From assembly GCF_000379125.1 (NCBI RefSeq), contig NZ_KB900626.1:1994667-2058666 (forward strand): a DNA stretch of 64,000 nucleotides, written 5' to 3'. The first letter of the stretch is position 1, and each line of letters opens with the position of its first letter. Shown here piece by piece: positions 17,058 through 28,440 of the stretch. A program made the translations under genes and the position numbers. The notes beneath the pieces were generated by a model, which saw only the letters and a program-made list of their open reading frames with translations, did no database searches and was not told the origin of the DNA. Source of the stretch: Methylosinus sp. LW4. GTDB lineage: Bacteria > Pseudomonadota > Alphaproteobacteria > Rhizobiales > Beijerinckiaceae.

Positions 17058-17831
17058 GTGCCGCAGCATCATGACCGCCCCCATTCCGCCAGCGTCGACC
17101 CGAAAGACGTCGACCGCTTCGACCGGCTCGGCGAGCTGTGGTGGGACGCCACGGGAAAAATGGGCATTTTGCACGACATCAATCCTGTCCGCGTTAATTA
17201 CATCCGCGATCTCGCCTGCCGGCATTTTCGCGTGGACGGCGCGGCCCGAGACCGTCACGACGCGGAGCCGCTCGCGGGGCTGCGGCTCGTCGATATCGGA
17301 TGCGGCGGCGGCATATTGAGCGAATCGCTGGCCGAGCTGGGCGCGAATGTCGCGGCGGTCGATCCCGCGCCCAATAATATAGAGGTGGCGCGCCGCCATG
17401 CGGAGCGCTCCGGCCTCGACATCGCCTATCGCAACAGTACCGCCGAGGCGCTGGCCGCGGAAGGCGCGCGCTTCGATATCGTCGTCGCCATGGAGGTGCT
17501 GGAGCATGTCGAAGGACAGAGCGATTTCGTCGCGACGCTCGCCTCGCTGGTCGAGCCCGGCGGGATGCTGTTTCTCGCCACGATAGACCGCACGCTGAAG
17601 AGCTATGCGCTGGCGATTCTGGGCGCCGAATATGTGCTGGGCTGGGTGCCGCGCGGCACGCACGACCATGACAAATTCGTGCGGCCCGACGAATTGTCGG
17701 CCTGGCTGCGCCGCGCCGGTCTGCGCGAGATCGACCGCTCCGGCATGAGCTTCCAGCCGCTGACGCGCAGCTGGCGCAAGAGCCACGACACCGATGTGAA
17801 TTACATGATGGCCGCGACAAAGGTCGGCTAG
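17058..17831 (+). CDS. ubiG: Ubiquinone biosynthesis O-methyltransferase UbiG
   Basis: Carries out the two O-methylation steps of ubiquinone synthesis with SAM. From the GTG at 17058 (GAGAGAGGAC ahead) the 257-residue protein reads DVDRFDRLGELWWDATGKMGILHDINPVR, diagnostic for UbiG, then the SAM loop VDIGCGGGILSESLAELGA (about 77-95), VVAMEVLEHVE near 141, and the C-terminal SWRKSHDTDVNYMMAATK. It lies 32 nt before the TPR-methyltransferase gene, on the same strand. Confidence 0.96.
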   Translation: MPQHHDRPHSASVDPKDVDRFDRLGELWWDATGKMGILHDINPVRVNYIRDLACRHFRVDGAARDRHDAEPLAGLRLVDIGCGGGILSESLAELGANVAAVDPAPNNIEVARRHAERSGLDIAYRNSTAEALAAEGARFDIVVAMEVLEHVEGQSDFVATLASLVEPGGMLFLATIDRTLKSYALAILGAEYVLGWVPRGTHDHDKFVRPDELSAWLRRAGLREIDRSGMSFQPLTRSWRKSHDTDVNYMMAATKVG

Positions 17832-17863
17832 GCCAGCCTGACGACAGCTCGGCGCGGCAGGAT

Positions 17864-19390
17864 ATGTCCCGTTTGTTTCGGGAGCATAGCCGCATGAGTC
17901 TGCATATTTCTCCGCCGTCGCCGCCGGACCTTATCGACACGCTCGCTGTCTGGCGCGCGCGCTTTCCTCGTTTCGCTGAAATGATGGACGCCGGCGAATC
18001 GCCGGTCAAAGCTTTGCGCTATCTCGGCCTCGGCCTCTGGCAGGAGGGCGATGTGACCGGCGCGGTCGCCGCTCTGACGACGGCCGCCTCGCTGACGCCC
18101 GAGGACGCTCATCTCCTCGCCGATCTCGGCGCGGTGCTCTGGCTCGACGGCCGCAAGGCCGACGCGCTGCAATGCTTCATCGCCTCGCTGGAGCGCGATC
18201 CGAGCCGCGTGCAGGTCTGGCTCACCGTCGCCAGCCTCTGCAACGAAATCGGCGAGACCGCCACCGCCGAGCATTCCTATCTCGCGGCGCTCGATCTCGA
18301 TCCCGCCTGCGCCGAGGCGGCGACCGGGCTCGGCCTCATCTGCCTCGAGAGCCGCCGCTATGACGAAGCCGTCACGCTGCTGCGCGGCGCGCTGGAGCGC
18401 GGCGTCGCCACGCCCGGCCTCTACGCCTGCTATGGCCAGACGCTCTATCTAATCGGCGAGTTCGCGGCCGCGCGCGCCGCTCTGGCGCCCGCCGCCGCCG
18501 CTCTGCCCGAGGAAGCGGCGATCGTCCGCAAATATGCGCTCGCCGCTTGCGTGGAAACGGCGCTGCACGCCTCGCCCGAGGACGCCTTCGCCGCCTATCG
18601 GCGCGCCGCCGGGCTTCACGCGGAGGAGGACGCACGCATCGGCCGCGTGGTGTTCCGCGCGCTCTGCGGCTTCGGCCACAAGGAGGCGGCGATTCGCTTC
18701 GGCGAGGCGCTGCTGCGCGCGGCGCCGGACGATCAGATCATCCCATTCCATCTCGACGCGCTGCGCGGGACGCCGCGCGAGCGCGCCTCGCCGGCCTATA
18801 TCGCCGCCTGCTTCGATCTCTATGCGCCGGACTTCGACCGTCACCTCACGGAGAGGCTCGACTATCGCGTGCCGGAGACATTGCAGCCTCTGCTGGCGGA
18901 AACCGCGAGCAGCTTTCCACGCATTCTCGACCTCGGATGCGGCACCGGCCTCGCGGCGCCCATGCTCGCCGGCTTCGGCGCGCAGATCGTCGGCGTCGAC
19001 CTCTCCTCCCGCATGCTGGAGAAAGCGCGCGAGCGCGGACTCTATTCGCGGCTCGTGGAGCAGGACGCGGAGGCGTTTTTGGCCGGCTGCGACGAGCGCT
19101 TCGATCTCGTGGTCGCGCTCGATATGCTGATCTATCTCGGCGATCTCTCGGCGCTGTTCGCCGGCGCGGCGGCGCGTCTCGCGCCGGGCGGCGTCTTCGC
19201 ATTCAGCTTCGAGACCGGCGCCGGCACGGATTACGCGCTCGATCCCGCCGGCCGCTTCGCGCATGATCCGGCCTATATAGAGGCGCTCTCGCAAAAGGAC
19301 TTCGTCCCGCTCGTCTCGCGGGCGACGACGATCCGCATAGAGGCCAACCGGCCGGTCGACGGCCGGCTGGTCCTGCTGCGGAAACGCTGA
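17864..19390 (+). CDS. TPR-repeat protein with C-terminal SAM-dependent methyltransferase domain
   Basis: A 508-residue two-part protein. Residues about 45-170 show at least three tetratricopeptide repeats (ALRYLGLGLWQEGDVTGAVA, AHLLADLGAVLWLDGRKADA, ATGLGLICLESRRYDEAVTL). The rest to about 320 is helical and probably degenerate TPR. A class I methyltransferase follows: RILDLGCGTGLAAPMLAG near 351, GVDLSSRMLEKARE and VVALDMLIYLGD. The substrate is unknown; the TPR half probably docks a protein partner. A second ATG at 17894, with GGGAG at the right distance, could be the true start. It follows ubiG closely and may be in its operon. Confidence 0.85.
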   Translation: MSRLFREHSRMSLHISPPSPPDLIDTLAVWRARFPRFAEMMDAGESPVKALRYLGLGLWQEGDVTGAVAALTTAASLTPEDAHLLADLGAVLWLDGRKADALQCFIASLERDPSRVQVWLTVASLCNEIGETATAEHSYLAALDLDPACAEAATGLGLICLESRRYDEAVTLLRGALERGVATPGLYACYGQTLYLIGEFAAARAALAPAAAALPEEAAIVRKYALAACVETALHASPEDAFAAYRRAAGLHAEEDARIGRVVFRALCGFGHKEAAIRFGEALLRAAPDDQIIPFHLDALRGTPRERASPAYIAACFDLYAPDFDRHLTERLDYRVPETLQPLLAETASSFPRILDLGCGTGLAAPMLAGFGAQIVGVDLSSRMLEKARERGLYSRLVEQDAEAFLAGCDERFDLVVALDMLIYLGDLSALFAGAAARLAPGGVFAFSFETGAGTDYALDPAGRFAHDPAYIEALSQKDFVPLVSRATTIRIEANRPVDGRLVLLRKR

Positions 19391-19392
19391 GA

Positions 19393-19812
19393 CTATAGCT
19401 CGTCCTGCGCCGCCTTCGCCTGCTTCAGCAGCGCGTCGGCGGCGATGATCTTGTCCTTCTCGGGATCATGGGCGATCGCTTCGAAATCCTTGGCGAGCGC
19501 GGCGCTGAAGGCCAGCGCCGCGATCTTCTCGCGAGGGTCGCTCGACCATTTGATGGCGATCTGCGCATCGCGGCCGCCGATCGCCGCGGCCAGTTCCGGC
19601 GACAGCGCCGCGGCGGGGTCGCGCTCCGAGAAGCGAATGTCGAAGCCGGCGTCCTCGCCGTCATAGGTGCAGGGCAGATAGCCCTCGACGGCGAAAGGCG
19701 CGTAGTCGTGATCCAGCGCGACGCCGATCTTGGTCGCGTCGATCGCCTTTTGATGCGCGGCGCGATCCGGCAATTTGCCGCGCTCGATATAGAGAATATG
19801 CCGTCTGGCCAT
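19393..19812 (-). CDS. Conserved-looking protein of unknown function
   Basis: 139 residues, no signal peptide or membrane segment, beginning MARRHILYIERGKLPDRAAHQKAI. The N-terminal half alternates beta-like and charged segments (GVALDHDYAPFAVEGYLPCTYDGEDAGFDIRF is read as beta-rich), and the C-terminal half is helical (EKIAALAFSAALAKDFEAIA). The composition and codon use match its neighbours, so it is probably a real gene. I recognise no family. Its start faces the IalB gene 125 nt away. Confidence 0.6.
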   Translation of the reverse strand: MARRHILYIERGKLPDRAAHQKAIDATKIGVALDHDYAPFAVEGYLPCTYDGEDAGFDIRFSERDPAAALSPELAAAIGGRDAQIAIKWSSDPREKIAALAFSAALAKDFEAIAHDPEKDKIIAADALLKQAKAAQDEL

Positions 19813-19937
19813 GGAAGCATCCCGTTTCGCGCGCGTCTTTCGCGCGCACGCGCCAAGCAGGAAACATTCCAGCGATCCGCCTTCATCTGTGACGCCGCCA
19901 CTGGTTCGCCACAGGCGCGGGCGATAGAATTGCGGCC

Positions 19938-20789
19938 ATGATTCGCCCTTCTTTCCTTCCCCTCCTTCTCGCCGCCGGCCTCGGCCTCACTGTCGCGGCG
20001 CCGGCGCTCGCCAAAGAAAAGCCGGCGGCCGAGGATGCGGCCGCCGAACCCAAGGCCGATAAGAAGAAGCCCGCCAAATCGGAGGCGAAAAAGCCGGAGA
20101 CGAAAAAGCCGGACGCCGCCAAAAAGCCCGCGGACGCGAAAAAGACCGCCGAGGCGAAGAAGCCCGCGGATGCGAAAAAGGCCGCCGCCGCGGACGAGTC
20201 CGAGGAGCCGGACGCCAAGCCCGCCAAGGACAAGAACGGCAAGCCTGTCAAAGGCGGCAAGGACCATGCCGGCAAGGACTCGGGCGGCAAGGACGCCAAG
20301 TCGGCGGGCAAGGAGAAGCCGGCCGAGAAAGAGAAGCCCGGCGCCAAGACGCCGACCGCCATCGGCTCCTATGGCGATTGGAACGCCATGACCGCGCATG
20401 GGCAGGGCAAGGACAAGACCTGCTATGCGCTCGCCGAGCCGAAAGATCGCCAGCCGGCGAAATTGCAGCGCGACAAGGCCTATGTCTTCATCTCGACGCG
20501 GCCCGGCGAAGGCGTGCGCAATGAGGTGGCGATCATCCTCGGCTTCGCGGCCAAGGATGGCGGCGCCGCCAGCGCCGACATCGACGGCGACAATTTCGAG
20601 CTCGTGACCAAAGGCTCCAACGCCTGGGTGAAGAATCCGGCGAAAGAGAAAGAATTCGTCGAGGCGTTGAAGAGCGGCACAAAGCTCGTCGTCAAGGCGC
20701 CCTCGGCCAAGGGCAATGTCACGACCGACAGCTATTCGCTGAAGGGCCTCTCGGACGCGCTCGGCCGCGTGCAAAAGGAATGCCCGTAG
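19938..20789 (+). CDS. Secreted IalB-family protein with long Lys/Ala/Pro linker
   Basis: A 283-residue protein with signal peptide MIRPSFLPLLLAAGLGLTVAAPALA, a roughly 115-residue low-complexity segment (about 26-139) of Lys-Pro-Ala-Asp-Glu repeats such as KKPADAKK, and a C-terminal domain starting IGSYGDWNAMTAHGQGKDKTCYALAEP. The W-x-A ... K-x-C-Y pattern and the terminal VQKECP are typical of invasion-associated locus B (IalB) proteins, periplasmic proteins widespread in Hyphomicrobiales. The role outside pathogens is unknown. The cationic linker may bind cell-wall polymers, but that is inference. Confidence 0.85.
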   Translation: MIRPSFLPLLLAAGLGLTVAAPALAKEKPAAEDAAAEPKADKKKPAKSEAKKPETKKPDAAKKPADAKKTAEAKKPADAKKAAAADESEEPDAKPAKDKNGKPVKGGKDHAGKDSGGKDAKSAGKEKPAEKEKPGAKTPTAIGSYGDWNAMTAHGQGKDKTCYALAEPKDRQPAKLQRDKAYVFISTRPGEGVRNEVAIILGFAAKDGGAASADIDGDNFELVTKGSNAWVKNPAKEKEFVEALKSGTKLVVKAPSAKGNVTTDSYSLKGLSDALGRVQKECP

Positions 20790-20931
20790 GCGAGCGCGAC
20801 GGGGGCCCCCGGCGCCACGATCAGCGCGGCACTATCGATCCTTTGAGACGAACGCCATTGATAATGGGTTGTCGCGGCTTTAGGCTCGACGCGAAGCTCA
20901 AAATTCAACTTAGTTCTACAAGGTCGTCGTT

Positions 20932-21567
20932 ATGGCCGCCAAGCGATTTGTGAGCGTTCAGGATCTTCGGAAGGACAACGAATTCTTTATAGCAGACAAG
21001 CTTCCTTGCTGCTTGAGCGCAGTCGGATACGTCGACAACAACTGGTCGGACAAAGAAATTGTAACTGCAGAGATACTGGACATCATGGCGCCACGAGTAG
21101 CGGCGACACACCTCAACGGACGTCCCGTGCTTTTTGCGCATAGTGGGTGGTTGGAAGACAACCGCATTACCCGTTACAAAAAACTTTGGAGACGTCTGGC
21201 GGATGCAGGCGTCGCCCTACCGAATGGCGTTCGCTCTGAAGAGGTTATGCGTAGCCGAGCGCATGAAATTTTGTTCAGCGGATTTATCGAGCTCGATAAC
21301 CTTACCTCGAATGCGATACCTCGACTGCTGTTAGATCATAGCAGCTTCTTTTTCATGCACTGCGATCTCGATGAAATTAGAAATATTTTCAATCTGTTTT
21401 CGACGTCCAACACCGTCGACCCGCGCTCGGGATTGCTGAGCCAGAATGGTTGGCTCGTCGAGATACTGTGTCGTGGACAGGCGGGCATCCATCAACCCTA
21501 CGCCTGGGTCGATGAGCGATACTCTGGCCTCGTCTACATCTTCAATCCAGAATATCTCGCTTATTGA
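20932..21567 (+). CDS. Orphan gene of atypical base composition, function unknown
   Basis: A 211-residue protein with no signal peptide or clear membrane segment, starting MAAKRFVSVQDLRKDNEFF after an AAGG. It reads IADKLPCCLSAVGYVDNNW and later HSSFFFMHCDLDEIRNIF; I recognise no domain. The DNA is clearly poorer in GC than its surroundings (many A/T third positions), unlike the more than 65% GC genes on both sides. That, plus the lack of a familiar family, suggests recent acquisition. Frame integrity over 636 nt in a less GC-rich stretch argues that it is real. Confidence 0.6.
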   Translation: MAAKRFVSVQDLRKDNEFFIADKLPCCLSAVGYVDNNWSDKEIVTAEILDIMAPRVAATHLNGRPVLFAHSGWLEDNRITRYKKLWRRLADAGVALPNGVRSEEVMRSRAHEILFSGFIELDNLTSNAIPRLLLDHSSFFFMHCDLDEIRNIFNLFSTSNTVDPRSGLLSQNGWLVEILCRGQAGIHQPYAWVDERYSGLVYIFNPEYLAY

Positions 21568-21626
21568 CGAGCCAGCGTCGCAAGAGCCGTCTTGCATCGG
21601 GATTGCTTCGCGACGCTTCGCAAAGC

Positions 21627-22634
21627 TCACTTCACGCCGACGACCATCGAATCGGGCCCCAGCAAATGCTCGACGCGCGTCTGCGAGAAGCCGGCCTCAC
21701 GCATCCAGCCCTGGCAATCCGCGCCGGTGTAATCGAAGCCGCCGGGCGTTTCGATCAGCATGTTGAGGCTCATCAGCAGTCCGAAGGCGTTGGTCTTGCG
21801 CTCGTCGTCGATCAGCGCCTCATAGACGATGAGCGCCCCACCCTTCGGCAGCGCCTCATAGGCCTTGGCGAGCAGCAGGCGCTTCTCCTCGAGATTCCAA
21901 TCGTGAAGAATATGCCCCATGACGATGACGTCGACCTTGGGCAGCGCATCTTTGAAGAAATCGCCCGAATAGAAGCGCAGTCGATCCGATAGGCCGTTCT
22001 GCGCGACGAAATCGTCGTAGATCGGCTGCACCTGCGGCAGATCGAAGCCGCCGCCGATAAGATGCGGATGCGCGCGCGCGACCGTGACGGGAACCATGCC
22101 CTGCGCGCAGCCGACATCGACGAAGCTCGCATAATCCTTCCACGGGAATTTCGCGGCGATGGCCTGCGCCGGACCGGCGCTTATGCCGCTCATCGCAGTA
22201 AGGAAGCCGCGCAGCTTTTGCGGATCGGCGTAGAGAGCGCCGAAAAAATCCCCGTCGGCGGCGTTCTCGCTCTGCGCGGCGCCGGTGCGCAACGCATCGG
22301 TGAGGCGGTTCCAGCTCGCGAACAAGCGCAGATTGGACATTTCCAATATCTGCCCGACATAGCTCGGCTTGGCGCGATCGAGGAAGAGATCCGTCTCCGC
22401 CGTGTTGCGATAGAGGCCGTTCTCGCGCTCGAGCATTCCGAGCGCCACCAGCGCATCGAAGAAATCGCGCGCCGAACGCTCATGCAGGCCGAGCCGGCCG
22501 CGCAGCGTTTCGGCGTCGGCCGGGCCTTCCGCCAGGACAGTGAACAGGCCGAGTTCGACCGCCGTGAGCAGGACTTTCGAATTCCAAAAGGCGAATCCGA
22601 GACCGAGGATTTTTTCCGGGGAGAGCTGGCTCAT
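21627..22634 (-). CDS. SAM-dependent O-methyltransferase (acetylserotonin/hydroxyneurosporene type)
   Basis: From the ATG at 22634 (GAGGACAAAG ahead; the upstream GTG is less likely) the protein has 335 residues. An N-terminal winged-helix dimerisation domain ([23 protein letters not shown]) is followed by the methyltransferase domain: [35 protein letters not shown] and [16 protein letters not shown]. The His in MGHILHDWN is the catalytic base position in plant and bacterial OMTs of this class. The substrate is not predictable, and no biosynthetic cluster surrounds it. Confidence 0.88.
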   Translation of the reverse strand: MSQLSPEKILGLGFAFWNSKVLLTAVELGLFTVLAEGPADAETLRGRLGLHERSARDFFDALVALGMLERENGLYRNTAETDLFLDRAKPSYVGQILEMSNLRLFASWNRLTDALRTGAAQSENAADGDFFGALYADPQKLRGFLTAMSGISAGPAQAIAAKFPWKDYASFVDVGCAQGMVPVTVARAHPHLIGGGFDLPQVQPIYDDFVAQNGLSDRLRFYSGDFFKDALPKVDVIVMGHILHDWNLEEKRLLLAKAYEALPKGGALIVYEALIDDERKTNAFGLLMSLNMLIETPGGFDYTGADCQGWMREAGFSQTRVEHLLGPDSMVVGVK

Positions 22635-22670
22635 CTTTGTCCTCACAAACAGCGATCTTCGCGCGCGTCT

Positions 22671-22840
22671 CCTTCTTCCGCTTGCGGGAGAAGGTGGCCC
22701 GGCGTAGCCGGGTCGGATGAGGGCGGCGGCCGCGGTTCGCGGCGCTTCAAAAAATCTCTCTGAGATCGCGCTAGGCGGGCCGGGCCCTCATCCGACCCTC
22801 GCTGACGCGAGGGCCACCTTCTCCCACGAGTGGGAGAAGG
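22671..22840. repeat. Composite palindromic repeat, family A
   Basis: Copy of the element at 7891-8065, with ends CCTTCTTCCGCttGCGGGAGAAGG and CCTTCTCCCACgagTGGGAGAAGG and inner GGTCGGATGAGGG / CCCTCATCCGACC. It lies between ligA and the methyltransferase gene. Confidence 0.85.
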
Positions 22841-22906
22841 GACCGCCCTACTTTCAAAATGACAGACTCGTCTTACCATTTGGCGCAGCGCCGGTCGACT
22901 TCGACC

Positions 22907-25254
<2,348 letters not shown>

Positions 25255-25270
25255 AAGTAACGCCCCTGCC

Positions 25271-28141
25271 CTACGCCGCCTCGGGCGCGGCGCCCACCAG
25301 CCTGCGCGCCTCCATCGGGCTGATCGGGCGGCCGAAGGCGTAGCCCTGCGCATAGGCGCAGCCGAGCTGATAGAGCTCGATGGCGTCCGATTCCGTCTCG
25401 GCGCCCTCGGCGACGACATCCATGCCGAGATCATGCGCCAGCGAGATCAGCGAGCGCAGAATCACCGCGCGCGAGCCCTTGCCGGTCTGGCGCGTGAAGG
25501 AGCGGCCGATCTTGATCGTGTCGAAGGGGAAGCTCTGCAAATAGGCGAGCGAGGAATAGCCGGAGCCGAAATCGCTCATCGCGAGGCCGGCGCCCAGCTC
25601 CTTGATGCGGCCGAGCATTTGCGCGGCGTATTCGGGATTTTCCATCACCAGCCCTTCGCTCAGCTCGAGCTTGAGGCTGCCTTTGACGATGTCGTTGCGC
25701 ATCAGCACGCTTTTGACGTCGCGCAACAGATCGTGCCGCAGCAATTGCCGCGAGCCTATGTTGACGCAGGCGAAGATCGGCGGATCGACGGCGAGCGCGC
25801 GCTGCCAGGCGGCGAGCTCGCGCGCGGTGCGCTCCAGCGCCAAAAGGCCGAAATCGACGACGAGGCCGGTCTGCTCGGCGACCTGGCTGAACTCGCTCGG
25901 ATCGAGCTGGCCGAGGCGCGGATGGTCCCAGCGCAGCAGCGCCTCGAAGCCGGCGATGGTGCGATCCTCGAGCCGCACCACCGGCTGGAAGAACACCTTG
26001 ATCTCGCCGCGCTCCAGCGCGCGGCGCAGATCGGCCTCCAGGGTCAGCCGGTCGGAGCGCTGCGCGCGCATCGCCGGGCGGAACACCTCTATGCGATTGC
26101 CGCCGAGCTTTTTGGCGTGGCGCAGCGCGATCTCGGCGTCCTCCAGCATCTCGTGCCGGTCGGGATGCAACTCCTTGTCGAAGAGCGCCACGCCGATCGA
26201 CACCGACAGCGAAATCTCGCGATCGGTGAAGCGCACCGGCGTCGCCAGCGTCCGCCGCACCGAATCGGCCAGCGCGATCACATGGTCGGCGTTGGTCTCG
26301 GAGACGAGGATGATGGCGAAGCGATCGCCGTCGAGCCGCGCCAGAGTGTCCTGCTGCTGCAGGAGCCGGGTGAGGCGATGGGCGATGGTGAGCAGGATCG
26401 AATCGCCGGTGGCGACGCCGACCTGCTCGTTGATCTGGCGGAAACGGTCGATATCGACGGCGAGCACAGTGGGCCGCAGGCCGGCCTCGAGCCCGGCGAA
26501 GACCAGCGCCGCCTCCAGCCGGTCGAAGAACAGCTCGCGATTGGGCAGGCCGGTCAGATTGTCGTGGACGGCGTCATGCAGCAGCCGCTCCCTCGCGTTG
26601 CGCTCGTCGGTGACGTCGATGAGCGTGCCGACGACGCGGATCACCTCGCCATCCTGCCCGATGACCGGGCGCGCCCGCAGCCGGTAGCAGAAATAATGGC
26701 CGTCCGCGGCGCGCAGACGGAATTCCTGATTGATGCGCCCGCGCCGCTGCTCGAGCAGCGCGTCCAGGCAGGCGCGATAGCGGTCGTGCTCGAAAGGATG
26801 CAGCAGAGCGAGCCAGGAGGAGGCCGCTCCCTCGAGCCCGCCACGGTCGAGGCCGAGCTGCTCCTCCACCTCCGGGCTCACATAGATGTAGTCGGCCGGC
26901 ACATCCCAGTCGAAGACGATCTCATTGGCCCCGGTCAGCGCCAGCGCCTTGCGCTCGGTGTCGGAGATCGCGCCATGGGCGAGGCCGCCACTGGCGAAGG
27001 CATTTTGCATAACGGTGAAGCCGATCAGCATCACGATCAGCACCAGGCCGCCGACCAGCGCCGGCGAGACGAGGTCATTGGTCAGCCAGCCGGCCACGGT
27101 GAAGCCCGCCGCGCAGACCCAGAGCAGCAGCAGAAACCATGTCGGAATCAGCATGATGGCGCGATCGAAGCCATGCGTCGCCAGATAGAGGACCAGCACG
27201 AAGCCGACCGCCGAGACCGTGGCCAGCGAGATGCGGGCGACGCCCGCCGCCACCGGCGCGTCGAAAATGGCGAGGCCGACGAGATCGGCGAGAATCAGCA
27301 GCCAGAGCGCGGCGACATGCCAGGCGCGCACATGCCAGCGGTTGAGGTTGAGATAGGCGAAGAGAAACACCACCAGCGTCGCCGACAGCACCGTCTCGGC
27401 GCCGGCGCGCCAAATGCGGTCGGCGTTGGGATCGACGCCGAAGATCTTGGCCCAAAAGCCGAAATCGATGCAGACATAGGCCAGCACCGACCAGGCGAGC
27501 GCCGCCGCCGCCGGAAAGATCACCGCGCCTTTGACGACGAAGACGATTGTGAGGAACAGCGCCAAAAGGCCCGCGATGCCGATGACGATGCCCTTGTACA
27601 GCGTGAGGCTCGTCACCTTGTCCTTGTAGGAGTCCGGCTCCCACAGATAGAGCTGCGGCAGATTGGGCGTGCGCAGCTCGGCGACATAGGTGATCGTCGT
27701 GCCGGGATCGAGGGTCAGGCGAAAAACATCGGCGTCCCCGCTTTCCTCATGTTCCGGCGGGAACCCCTGGCTCGCGGTGATGGCCGAAATGCGCGTCGCG
27801 CCGAGATCCGGCCAGATCACGCCGGAGCCCTGGAGCCGGAAATGCGGAGCGACGATCAGCCGCTCCAGCTGCTCATCCGTATCATTTGTGAGCGCGAAGA
27901 CGATCCAGCTGGGGCGGGTGCCCGCTTCCTTGGCGCCCACCTCGATGCGTCGGATGATTCCATCGGAGCCGGGGGCGGTCGACACCTGGAGGCGGTCGCC
28001 CTCGGATGAATATTTCTCCACCGCATGGGTGAGGTCGATGGCGGAGGCGTCCTGCGGCACGCGCACGGAATCGATGGCGAGCGCCGGCGACCCGCAGAGG
28101 ACGAGAAACAGGAGGGCGATCAGATATCTGGATAGCGGCAC
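25271..28141 (-). CDS. Membrane GGDEF/EAL protein with PAS domain and degenerate active sites
   Basis: Taken from the GTG at 28141, the product of 956 residues has a signal peptide (VPLSRYLIALLFLVLCGSPALA), a periplasmic beta-rich domain, about eight membrane helices (7TM-like sensor), a PAS domain (FDWDVPADYIYVSPEVEEQL), then GGDEF and EAL domains. The GGDEF motif reads LDGDRF, so cyclase activity is doubtful. The EAL domain keeps EALLRW, NIGSRQ, ELSEGL, TIKIGRSF and AEGAETE, but the DDFGTG motif is SDFGSG, losing one metal-binding Asp. It may be a c-di-GMP receptor or a weak phosphodiesterase. The frame is open to 28327 upstream, so the start is uncertain. Confidence 0.88.
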   Translation of the reverse strand: MPLSRYLIALLFLVLCGSPALAIDSVRVPQDASAIDLTHAVEKYSSEGDRLQVSTAPGSDGIIRRIEVGAKEAGTRPSWIVFALTNDTDEQLERLIVAPHFRLQGSGVIWPDLGATRISAITASQGFPPEHEESGDADVFRLTLDPGTTITYVAELRTPNLPQLYLWEPDSYKDKVTSLTLYKGIVIGIAGLLALFLTIVFVVKGAVIFPAAAALAWSVLAYVCIDFGFWAKIFGVDPNADRIWRAGAETVLSATLVVFLFAYLNLNRWHVRAWHVAALWLLILADLVGLAIFDAPVAAGVARISLATVSAVGFVLVLYLATHGFDRAIMLIPTWFLLLLWVCAAGFTVAGWLTNDLVSPALVGGLVLIVMLIGFTVMQNAFASGGLAHGAISDTERKALALTGANEIVFDWDVPADYIYVSPEVEEQLGLDRGGLEGAASSWLALLHPFEHDRYRACLDALLEQRRGRINQEFRLRAADGHYFCYRLRARPVIGQDGEVIRVVGTLIDVTDERNARERLLHDAVHDNLTGLPNRELFFDRLEAALVFAGLEAGLRPTVLAVDIDRFRQINEQVGVATGDSILLTIAHRLTRLLQQQDTLARLDGDRFAIILVSETNADHVIALADSVRRTLATPVRFTDREISLSVSIGVALFDKELHPDRHEMLEDAEIALRHAKKLGGNRIEVFRPAMRAQRSDRLTLEADLRRALERGEIKVFFQPVVRLEDRTIAGFEALLRWDHPRLGQLDPSEFSQVAEQTGLVVDFGLLALERTARELAAWQRALAVDPPIFACVNIGSRQLLRHDLLRDVKSVLMRNDIVKGSLKLELSEGLVMENPEYAAQMLGRIKELGAGLAMSDFGSGYSSLAYLQSFPFDTIKIGRSFTRQTGKGSRAVILRSLISLAHDLGMDVVAEGAETESDAIELYQLGCAYAQGYAFGRPISPMEARRLVGAAPEAA

Positions 28142-28440
28142 GAATCTCGTCTCTGGCGCGCAGGCCGAAAAAGTCCGAATGTCGCGAGGTGGACCGGTCG
28201 GCTTTCGGATTTCTTCTTGTCTGAATTTTGACTGGTACCGGCTAAGTCGTCGCTCTGCAAGCCGGTATGGTCTTTGCGTATCGCGAGCGGGCGAGCGGCC
28301 GCGCTTGCGGAGGCCGAACGGGGCCAATATACGCTGAAACAGGAACAGGGCAGAAATTTAGAAGTTCTCTAGATTTGGGAGATGCGTCCACGCAGAGCCC
28401 TCGTCTGGCGGCGACAGCCTGTCGAAACTAAGGAAACTGG
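28142..28440. other. Divergent region between GGDEF/EAL gene and ptsP
   Basis: About 299 nt. The middle around 28326-28380 is AT-richer (CCAATATACG, GAAATTTAGAAGTTCTCTAG) and may carry both promoters, but no hexamer pair with good spacing stands out. An AAGGAAA ribosome-binding site sits just before the ptsP ATG. Confidence 0.5.

Noticed and set aside
20801..20810. GGGGGCCCCC after the IalB gene as terminator
   Set aside because: A loop-free palindrome cannot form a useful hairpin and no T-run follows.
25433..28009. 858-residue plus-strand ORF opposite the GGDEF/EAL gene
   Set aside because: Antisense shadow; the minus frame has signal peptide, membrane helices, PAS, GGDEF and EAL segments.
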